Assembly (NCBI GenBank): GCA_049510055.1
Contig: JBEKZI010000053.1
Location: 1-14,834 of the forward strand
Length of the DNA: 14,834 bases
Direction: 5' to 3'
Origin: JALHTV01 sp049510055
GTDB taxonomy: Bacteria > Planctomycetota > Phycisphaerae > SM23-33
The notes below the pieces were generated by a model that was not told the DNA's origin, searched no databases, and saw only the letters and a program-made list of their open reading frames with translations. Positions 5,343 to 11,969 of this stretch are shown in pieces; positions within the stretch are counted from its first letter, which is position 1, and each line of letters starts with the position of its first letter. The position numbers were made by a program, and so were the translations under genes.

Positions 5343-8219
5343 ATGCGTCTGATTCAAACTGTCGCGTTCTGGAGTATCGCAACGTTAGCGTGGACCTTGG
5401 GCGGCTGCGGCTTTTTCGCCCCCGCCGGCGCATTGCCGCAGGGGGCCGGCGGCGCCGGCGCCGGTGGCAGTGAGAAGAATATCGTCATCGAGCATCTGCC
5501 CAACGGCGTGACGGTGCTGGTCAAGCCCTCGCGCACCGTGCCGGTGGTGACCGTCCGCGGCTACGTGCGCACGGGTAGCCTGTACGAGGGCAAGTACCTG
5601 GGCTGCGGCATCAGCCACCTCACCGAGCATCTGGTGGCCCAGGGCGCCGAGCACTTGATGGACGGCCAGCCGTCCGCGGCCGCCAAGGAGTCCAACGTCC
5701 CCGACCGCGTGCGGCAGATCGGCGGGCAGTCCAACGCCTCCACGTCGCTGGACCACACCGTCTATTTCATCTCGGCCGAATCGTCCAAGGTGATGGACTG
5801 CATCGACCTGATCACGGATTGGCTCCTGCGGCCGCAGATCGGCCAGGCGGACTTCGACCGCGAGCACGGCGTCGTGCAGCGCGAGCTGGAGATGGGCAAG
5901 GACGATCCCGAGCGCCAGCTGTGGTACGCCTCCAACGCCAATCTTTTCGACGGCCATCCGGCCGCCGTGCCGGTGATCGGATACGCCGAGCCGCTGAAGC
6001 GCCTGACCTTCGCCGATTTCCAGGACTACCACGCGCGGACCTACGTGCCGCAGAACATGGTCCTGGTCATCATCGGCGACGTGGACGTCCAAGCCGTGCT
6101 CCAGCACGTGCGCCAGGCGGTGGCTGACGTGCCCCGTGGCCGGGCCGTCGAGCACGCGCTGCCGGCGGTCCCGCCGGTGGTGGCCGCCCGCCGGCGGACT
6201 ATCGAAATGCCCACGCTGAAGGAAACGCTCCAGCAGACCAGCTTCCAGACCATCCCGCTGGTGCACGAGGACCTCTACGCCCTGGACCTGCTCAGCGACA
6301 TCCTCAGCGCAAGGCCCACCAGCCGCCTGCCGGAGCGGATCCTGCGCCAGCAGAAGCTCGTGACGGCGATCTCGTCCGAATCTTGGACGCCCGCCTGGGG
6401 CCGCGGGGCCTTGGAGATCGAGTTCCGCTGCGCCCCCGACAAGGCCGACGCGGCCGAGGCAGCCGTGCTGACGGAGCTGGCGGCCGTCAAGCAGATGCCG
6501 GTTTCGGACGAGGAGCTGGCCCGCGCCAAGCGGCAGAAGGTCACCGAGTGGGTGCTGTCGCAGCAATCGGTGGAATCCCAGGCCGAAACGGTGGGCGATG
6601 ATTACCTGAGCACCGAAGACCCGGCCTTCTCCGCCGCCTACACGCAGCGGATTCAGACCGTCACGGCCGAGCAGGTCCGCGACGTGGCGCGAAAGTACCT
6701 GGACCCCAACCGCATGGTCGTCACGCGGCTGACGCCACTCGCCAAGGCTGCCGCTACCACCGCTCGGGCTTCAGTGCTGGCCCCAACAGAAGAAAGGCAA
6801 GGGCCGGCGGCGGAGGTCTTCACGCTTCCCAACGGCCTGCGGGTGGTCCTGCTGCCGCTTCCGGCGCCGGGCGGGCGAGGGCTGGTTTCCATGGCCTTTG
6901 TCACCGAGGGCGGGCTGCTGCTGGAGGACGGCGACACCAACGGCCTGGGGGCGTTGATGATGGCCTTGAGCATCAAGGGCGCCGACAATCTCTCGGCCGA
7001 CGACATCGCCGGCGCCTTCCACAGCATCATCGCCAATTGCGGCAACAATTCCTTCTACTGGCTGGGCACCGTGCTGGACGAGGAGTTCCCCCGCGCCTTG
7101 GAGGTGTTCAGCCGGGTCATCCAGCATCCGACGTTCAGCGACAAGGAGCTGGAGATTCTCCGGCCCGCCCAACTGGCCGCCATCGAGCGGCTGGAGGAGG
7201 ACTGGCAGCCCCAGCTCAGCAAGTTCTTCCGCAGCCGCTTTTTCGTGAATTCTCCTTACTCCATGCCGGAGGCCGGCAGCAAGAGCGTGGTCGCCGCCGC
7301 CACGCGGGATCAGATCGTCGAGCATTACCGCAAGAGCCTGCGGGCCGCCGGCAGCGTGCTGGTGATCTGCGGCCATTTCGATCCCGCCGCGGCCCGGCCG
7401 GCGGTGGAGAAGCTGTTCGCGGACTTGCCGCCCGGCCGGGTGTTTCTGCGGTTGCCGCCGCAGCGTCGCGTCGTCGGCGGCCAGGAGCAGTACGTGCTGA
7501 AGACCGACCAGGAGGTCGCCGGCATCGTCATCGCCGCCCCGGGCATGAAGGTCGGCGACGTGGACGACCGGTTGGCGATGGACGTGCTGGAGACGATTCT
7601 CAGCGGCTACCATTATCCCTCCGGCTGGTTGTTCCAGGACCTTCGCGGCCGGCGGCTGGTGTACGTGGTCTACGCCTACAACTGGGTGGGTTTGGCGCCG
7701 GGGGCGTTCATCACGGCCGCGGCCTGCCAGCCGGAAAGCGTCGGACTGGTCGTCGGCATCATCAAGCGAGACCTCGCCAAGACCCAGACGTACGTGCCCA
7801 CGCAGGAAGAAGTGAACCAGGCCGTCAACACCATCCTGACGGCGGAACAGTTGGAGAACCAGACGGCGGCCAGCCTGGCGCTGTCGTCGGCGCTGGATGA
7901 GCTGTACGGCCTGGGCTACGACTGGCGATGGCGCATGGCGGCGCGCTATCACGCCGTCAAGCCGCAGGACGTCCGCGACGTCGCCCAAAAATACTTCAGC
8001 AAGGGATTGGTAACCGTCGTCACCAGCCCGCTGGGCGAGGCATCGCTCAAGCTGCCGACGACCCAGCCCGCCGCGCCGCCGGCGGCCGGCGCCGCTGAAC
8101 CGCCTTCCCATCAGCCTCCGGCGGCCTCGGCCCCGTTCGTCCGGCCGCCGCGCAGGCCGGCCTTGCAACCGATCTCACAACCGGCCTCGCAGCCCGCCAC
8201 GACAGGACCCATGCCATGA
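5343..8219 (+). CDS. M16-family zinc metallopeptidase lipoprotein (two-domain, one active half)
   Basis: This is a 958-residue M16 peptidase of the fused pitrilysin/processing-peptidase-like type. A signal peptide ends in a lipobox L-G-G-C (19-22), which predicts a lipid-anchored envelope protein. The N-terminal half (~45-475) holds the inverted zinc motif HLTEH (92-96), with E174 about 77 residues on as the likely third ligand (REHGVVQREL), and the family signature GGQSNASTS near 128. The second half starts near residue 489 (EVFTLPNGLRVVLLP). It repeats the fold but has NGLGALMM where HxxEH would be, so it is probably a non-catalytic partner that closes the chamber. A Pro/Ala-rich tail covers ~903-958. 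Such enzymes degrade or process short peptides; the substrate is unknown. GGAG 7 bp before the ATG supports the start. Its TGA overlaps the next gene as ATGA. Confidence 0.93.
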   Translation: MRLIQTVAFWSIATLAWTLGGCGFFAPAGALPQGAGGAGAGGSEKNIVIEHLPNGVTVLVKPSRTVPVVTVRGYVRTGSLYEGKYLGCGISHLTEHLVAQGAEHLMDGQPSAAAKESNVPDRVRQIGGQSNASTSLDHTVYFISAESSKVMDCIDLITDWLLRPQIGQADFDREHGVVQRELEMGKDDPERQLWYASNANLFDGHPAAVPVIGYAEPLKRLTFADFQDYHARTYVPQNMVLVIIGDVDVQAVLQHVRQAVADVPRGRAVEHALPAVPPVVAARRRTIEMPTLKETLQQTSFQTIPLVHEDLYALDLLSDILSARPTSRLPERILRQQKLVTAISSESWTPAWGRGALEIEFRCAPDKADAAEAAVLTELAAVKQMPVSDEELARAKRQKVTEWVLSQQSVESQAETVGDDYLSTEDPAFSAAYTQRIQTVTAEQVRDVARKYLDPNRMVVTRLTPLAKAAATTARASVLAPTEERQGPAAEVFTLPNGLRVVLLPLPAPGGRGLVSMAFVTEGGLLLEDGDTNGLGALMMALSIKGADNLSADDIAGAFHSIIANCGNNSFYWLGTVLDEEFPRALEVFSRVIQHPTFSDKELEILRPAQLAAIERLEEDWQPQLSKFFRSRFFVNSPYSMPEAGSKSVVAAATRDQIVEHYRKSLRAAGSVLVICGHFDPAAARPAVEKLFADLPPGRVFLRLPPQRRVVGGQEQYVLKTDQEVAGIVIAAPGMKVGDVDDRLAMDVLETILSGYHYPSGWLFQDLRGRRLVYVVYAYNWVGLAPGAFITAAACQPESVGLVVGIIKRDLAKTQTYVPTQEEVNQAVNTILTAEQLENQTAASLALSSALDELYGLGYDWRWRMAARYHAVKPQDVRDVAQKYFSKGLVTVVTSPLGEASLKLPTTQPAAPPAAGAAEPPSHQPPAASAPFVRPPRRPALQPISQPASQPATTGPMP

Positions 8220-8845
8220 CAGACGGTAATTCGGACGTGCTGGACCTTTCGGTCAAAAAGTTCATCCAGGCCGTCGCCGCCAAGACGCCCACGCCCGGCG
8301 GAGGCAGCGTGGCCGGCGTGGTGGGGGCGCTGGCGGTGGCGCTGGGGGAGATGTCGCTGGTGTTCACCTCCGGCAAGAAGAAGTTCGCCGCCCACCAGGC
8401 GTTTTACGACCATCTGGCGCCGCGCCTGGCCAAGGCGCGTGCGATGTTCCTGGACTTGGTCGGCGACGACATGGCGGCCTACAGCCTTTACCAGGACGCC
8501 GGCCGGCGCGACGAAGGGCCGGAGCGGGACGAGGCCGTGCAATTGGCGCTGGCGGCGGCCATCGATGTGCCGCGTCAGGGCGCCAAGCTGGCGCTGGCGG
8601 TGTTGGAGGATTTCGCGGCCCTGGCGGACAAGTGCAGCCCCTATCTGATCAGCGATCTGGTGGCCGGAGCGGCCCTGGCCGTGGCGATGGCGCGGCTGTG
8701 CGACTACAATGTGCGCATCAACGTTCCGAACGTCACCGACAAGGCGGCGGCCCAGGACGTTCGCCGCTCTTCTGCGGCCGACGTGGCGCACGCGGAAGAG
8801 CTCTTCCGGCGGATCGACCAGGCCGCCCAGGCGTACATGCCGTAG
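8216..8845 (+). CDS. Cyclodeaminase/cyclohydrolase family protein (FTCD C-terminal type)
   Basis: This 209-residue, mainly helical protein matches the formiminotetrahydrofolate cyclodeaminase / methenyl-THF cyclohydrolase family (FTCD_C, FchA-like). Visible signatures are PTPGGGSVAG (25-34), the DDMAAY segment (84-89) and the SPYLISDLVAGAALA segment (141-155). The known family members act on 5-formimino- or 5,10-methenyl-tetrahydrofolate in the cytoplasm and assemble as dimers or larger rings. Whether this member has kept the activity cannot be judged from motifs alone, and no formiminotransferase or other folate gene is nearby. It starts inside the stop of the M16 gene (ATGA) and ends 1 bp before the zinc-ribbon-like gene, so its synthesis is coupled to both. 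The company of envelope proteins is unusual for a folate enzyme and raises the possibility of a different role. Confidence 0.88.
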   Translation: MTDGNSDVLDLSVKKFIQAVAAKTPTPGGGSVAGVVGALAVALGEMSLVFTSGKKKFAAHQAFYDHLAPRLAKARAMFLDLVGDDMAAYSLYQDAGRRDEGPERDEAVQLALAAAIDVPRQGAKLALAVLEDFAALADKCSPYLISDLVAGAALAVAMARLCDYNVRINVPNVTDKAAAQDVRRSSAADVAHAEELFRRIDQAAQAYMP

Positions 8846-8846
8846 C

Positions 8847-9353
8847 ATGGCCCGGGAATACAACATCGCCAAGACCGACTGCCTCTGCCACGCCTGCCAA
8901 AAGCGGCTGGAACCCGGCACGGAGCTGGTCGCCACGGTCCGCGAGGACCAGGAAGAACTGCGGCGGGAAGACTTTTGCCTGCCGTGCTGGTCCGCCAAGT
9001 CCCCCCAAGAGCAAAGCAGCCTCCTGGGGCAATGGCGCAGCCGCGTGCCGCTGCCGACGGAAAAGAAAAAACTCCTGGTGGACGACGAGCTGCTGGTCAA
9101 TCTCTTCGAGCGGCTGGAGCAGGCCGACACGCCCGTGCAGGTCGATTTCCGCTTCGTCCTGGCCCTGATCCTGATGCGCAAGAAGCTGCTGGTCTACGAC
9201 CGCACGGAAGGCGCCGGCGGCGGCCCGGAAACCTGGCTGATGCACTGGCGGGGCGGCGACGTTTCCGTCAAGGTGGTCAACCCTCGCCTGGACGACGGCC
9301 GCATCGCCGAGGTCAGCAGCCAGTTGGGGCAGATCATGGAGGGGCAGCTATGA
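8847..9353 (+). CDS. Hypothetical zinc-ribbon-like protein
   Basis: I do not recognise a named family for this 168-residue protein. Near the N-terminus, C14-x2-C17 and C44-x2-C47 (LCHACQKR and FCLPCWSA) form a treble-clef or zinc-ribbon-like four-cysteine site; C12 is an extra cysteine. The middle is charged (EKKKLLVDDELLVNLFERLE, 72-91). A hydrophobic FRFVLALILMRKKLLVY segment (101-117) looks like a buried helix and not a membrane span, because it is broken by charges. The C-terminus predicts beta strands. There is no signal peptide, so it is probably cytoplasmic. The ATG at 8847 lies 1 bp after the preceding stop and lacks a good ribosome-binding site, so it likely depends on translational reinitiation. 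Its stop overlaps the next start as ATGA. A partner role for the cyclodeaminase-like protein is possible but is inferred only from the coupling. Confidence 0.8.
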   Translation: MAREYNIAKTDCLCHACQKRLEPGTELVATVREDQEELRREDFCLPCWSAKSPQEQSSLLGQWRSRVPLPTEKKKLLVDDELLVNLFERLEQADTPVQVDFRFVLALILMRKKLLVYDRTEGAGGGPETWLMHWRGGDVSVKVVNPRLDDGRIAEVSSQLGQIMEGQL

Positions 9354-10300
9354 GGCCAGCCGCGGCGGCGAGACTGTGGGTCCTGGGGCTGGCGAGCGTC
9401 CTGGCGGCGGCCGGCGGTTGCGAACCGACCGCGCCGCGGACTGCCCTGACCCGCCAAGAACTGATCGCCCAGCACAACGCCAACGCCCGCGAAATTCCGC
9501 GGCTTTGGGCGCGGGCCCGCATCGCCTTGACGCTGACCGACTCGCAAGGCCGGACGGTCTCCTGGGGCTCGACCAGTGCGATGGCCGGCCCCAACGGCCT
9601 GCTGCTGTATGCCCGGGGGCCGAAGGCGCTGGGGCCGCACGACTTCGTGCTCATCGGCCGGGCGGCCGGGGCGACGGAGCTGTTCCGCCTGGGCAACTCC
9701 GCCAAAGAGGGCGCGTATTATCTGTGGTACGGTCTGGGCGAGCGCCGGGGGGCGATGTGGGGGCGCGACGAGCTGGCCGGGGCGCCTGGCGTGGACATGC
9801 CCATCGACCCCATGCAGATCCTCAGCGTGCTGAACATCACCGCGCTGCCGGATAATTTCACCACGCTGCCGGCCGTCGTGATGACCCTCAGCGATCAGCC
9901 GCGGGCCTACGTGCTGACCACCATCGACCGCCAGCCGGTCAGCGGCGAAATCCTGTGCCGCAAGGAAATCTATTGCACCTGGGACGACCGCCAGCCGCCC
10001 CGGCCGTATCGGGTGAACCTCTTCGACGCCGCCGGCCGGTGCGTGATGACGGCGGAACTAAAGGACTACAAACCCATCCACGCCGCCGCCTCCGCCGGGC
10101 CGGCGCCCCAGATGCCCACCGACGTCGAAATCACCTGGCCGGAAAAGCGCAGCCGCATCCACCTGGTGCTCAGCGACATGACCACCGACGACACCTGGGA
10201 TCGCGAGCAGACGCTCTTTCGGTCTCACCTGCCTGCCGGCCTGCCGCCGGACCAGGTGACCCAGGTGGACAAAAATCTCCGCGGCGGGGGTGAGGAGTGA
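9350..10300 (+). CDS. Putative lipoprotein, possibly LolA/LolB-like
   Basis: This is a 316-residue exported protein. The signal peptide (MRPAAAARLWVLGLASVL) leads to A-G-G-C with C24 as the probable lipidated residue; the -3 position is Ala, so the lipobox is not ideal. From about residue 45 the chain follows a 'RARIALTLTDSQGR... GLLLYARGPKAL... ELFRLGNSAKEGAYYLWYG' course. This resembles the half-barrel proteins (LolA/LolB and related lipoprotein-sorting-like families) that bind lipid or lipoprotein acyl chains. That assignment is pattern-based and uncertain. The C-terminal third is a further beta-rich region ending in a charged tail. GGAGG 7 bp before ATG 9350 gives a strong ribosome-binding site, stronger than that of the gene before it. 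It overlaps both neighbours by 4 bp (ATGA at its start, GTGA at its end). Confidence 0.8.
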   Translation: MRPAAAARLWVLGLASVLAAAGGCEPTAPRTALTRQELIAQHNANAREIPRLWARARIALTLTDSQGRTVSWGSTSAMAGPNGLLLYARGPKALGPHDFVLIGRAAGATELFRLGNSAKEGAYYLWYGLGERRGAMWGRDELAGAPGVDMPIDPMQILSVLNITALPDNFTTLPAVVMTLSDQPRAYVLTTIDRQPVSGEILCRKEIYCTWDDRQPPRPYRVNLFDAAGRCVMTAELKDYKPIHAAASAGPAPQMPTDVEITWPEKRSRIHLVLSDMTTDDTWDREQTLFRSHLPAGLPPDQVTQVDKNLRGGGEE

Positions 10301-11931
10301 ACGCCGCCTGGCCCCGACATGTCGCGATGGTCTGCGTGTTGCTCGTCGCCGCGGCCGCCGAGGCCTCCAGCGGAAAACTCCTGGTCGCCGGCGGCGATCG
10401 GGCCTTGTGGATTGTCCAGGCCGGCGCCGACGACGGGCGATTCGACGTGGTGGCCAGGGCCGCCGGCGGCCAATGGCAGTGGATCGCCCGGGACCTCGTC
10501 GGAACGCCGGCGGCAGCGATCGCCGGCGACGCCTCGCTCCACGTGGTCTTCACCTCCGGGCAGTATCTCGTCTTCGGCCTGGAATCGGAAGAAAGTACCC
10601 CCGGCCTGAGCCTGCCCGTGGCGCCGCTGGCGCTGTGCCTGGCGGAAGGGGCCGGCTTGGAGGCTGTCGGCGGATTGGTGGCCGTCGTTCCCCTGACCGC
10701 CACGCCAGCCTCGGCGGCGGCGGAAGGCCGCCCGCCCAACCCCGCCGAAGGGACGGGCGTGGAGATTCTGGCGAACACCGCCGGCCGCTGGCAGCACCTG
10801 ACGGCGCTGAGCAACGTACCGGCCGACGCGATGAACCGGCTGCGGGCGACGGCCTGCCAGGGCGCGATCTACCTGCTGGTGCCCGGCGCCGCTAATCGCC
10901 CCAACCGCCTGGCCGCATGGGGCGGCGGCAAATGGCACGACGTGCCGCTGCCGGCCGCCATCCAGCATGGTGAGGTGGTGGGGCTGTTGGCGACGGAGGA
11001 ACGGCTCCTGATGGCCGTGACCGTTCCCGCCGCGAAAGAGGCCACGGTGCGCCTCCTGATCGCGGCGCGGGAGGCCGGGGCCGAGACGTTCGTCATCCAG
11101 CCCGTCCTCTTCAATGGCAAGGAGGCCTCCTGGGCCTCCGGCGAGCTGCCGGCGGTCTCCATGCTGTCCGGCAAGCTGGCCATCGTCTGGCGAACCGGCG
11201 GCGCACTGAAACTGGCCACGTGCAGTTCGGCCACCGGCGAGATGGATCCGACCGAGGACGTCAATATCCTTCACCAGTCCCTGGCCGATGATCGAGGCGA
11301 GCAGATCCGGGAGGTCGCCCTGTGGGTGCTCCTGCTGGCGATCCTGGTGCCGTTGTTCCTGCTTCGGCCGGCCGGCGTGCCCAGGCCCTTTGCTCTGCCG
11401 GAACCCCTCGTCCCGGCGCCGTTGGTCCGGCGGCTGGGGGCGGCCATCGTGGACCTTCTGCCGTTCCACTTGGCCACCGGCATCTACCTGCGGTACGCCC
11501 TGCCGCTGCCGTCCGGCGACGAGATGGCGATGCTGATGGACCTGCTTCGCGGCCGGGGACAATGGCCCGTGCAGCTGGCGTACGCCCTGGTCGCCACCAT
11601 CGCGATGTACCTGCCTTACTGCATCCTGATGGAATGGCGCTACGCCGCCACGCTGGGCAAGATGCTCTTCAAGCTCCGGGTGGTCGGCGACGGAGGCGCC
11701 CCGCCGCAGCTCCGCGAGGTGCTGCTGCGGAACCTGATTAAGGTGCTGGAGGTCTTCTTCGTCGCGCCGCTGCTGGTGGTGGTGATGTTCACCCGTTATC
11801 GCCAGCGGCTGGGGGACATGGTCGCCCACACGACCGTCATCGACGCCCGCAGCGCCCCGACGCTTCCTCCGCCGATGCCGTGGGAAGACCGGCAAGACCC
11901 TCTCGGCCCGCCGCCGCCTCCCTCGTCCTGA
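10297..11931 (+). CDS. RDD family membrane protein with large exported N-terminal domain
   Basis: The 544-residue product starts with GTG overlapping the preceding stop (GTGA). An in-frame ATG at 10327 would remove the basic residues before the hydrophobic signal core, so GTG is preferred. After the signal segment (~10-24), about 300 residues of repeated short beta strands with Gly turns suggest a beta-propeller-like exported domain. A membrane segment at ~340-357 is followed by the RDD domain: R378-R379, D386 (RRLGAAIVDLLPF), the T452-LGKMLFKLRVV signature, and RQRLGDMVAHTTVIDA with D507, together with further hydrophobic spans at ~425-446 and ~483-498. A Pro-rich tail ends the protein. RDD proteins are poorly characterised; some have been linked to ion antiport. 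A propeller fused to RDD is not the usual short architecture. It is the last gene of the operon and faces the S41 peptidase gene 38 bp away. Confidence 0.88.
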   Translation: MNAAWPRHVAMVCVLLVAAAAEASSGKLLVAGGDRALWIVQAGADDGRFDVVARAAGGQWQWIARDLVGTPAAAIAGDASLHVVFTSGQYLVFGLESEESTPGLSLPVAPLALCLAEGAGLEAVGGLVAVVPLTATPASAAAEGRPPNPAEGTGVEILANTAGRWQHLTALSNVPADAMNRLRATACQGAIYLLVPGAANRPNRLAAWGGGKWHDVPLPAAIQHGEVVGLLATEERLLMAVTVPAAKEATVRLLIAAREAGAETFVIQPVLFNGKEASWASGELPAVSMLSGKLAIVWRTGGALKLATCSSATGEMDPTEDVNILHQSLADDRGEQIREVALWVLLLAILVPLFLLRPAGVPRPFALPEPLVPAPLVRRLGAAIVDLLPFHLATGIYLRYALPLPSGDEMAMLMDLLRGRGQWPVQLAYALVATIAMYLPYCILMEWRYAATLGKMLFKLRVVGDGGAPPQLREVLLRNLIKVLEVFFVAPLLVVVMFTRYRQRLGDMVAHTTVIDARSAPTLPPPMPWEDRQDPLGPPPPPSS

Positions 11932-11969
11932 ACGCCAGGGCTAGCGGCTGGTCTCCTAACTCCTAGCGA

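Noticed and set aside
5385..6566. A 393-codon open frame on the - strand opposite the M16 gene
   Set aside because: It sits opposite the conserved HxxEH half and has no domain. It is a composition artefact.
8975..9349. An upstream extension of the lipoprotein frame
   Set aside because: It would overlap the four-cysteine gene. ATG 9350 has a strong ribosome-binding site and begins a signal peptide.
10225..11895. A 556-codon open frame on the - strand opposite the RDD gene
   Set aside because: Its translation is low-complexity and rich in Gln, His, Arg and Gly, typical of a shadow frame. The + strand has signal peptide and RDD motifs.
11932..11969. A terminator between the converging RDD and S41 genes
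   Set aside because: Only short repeats (CTAGCG twice) are visible; there is no stable stem with a T run on either strand.
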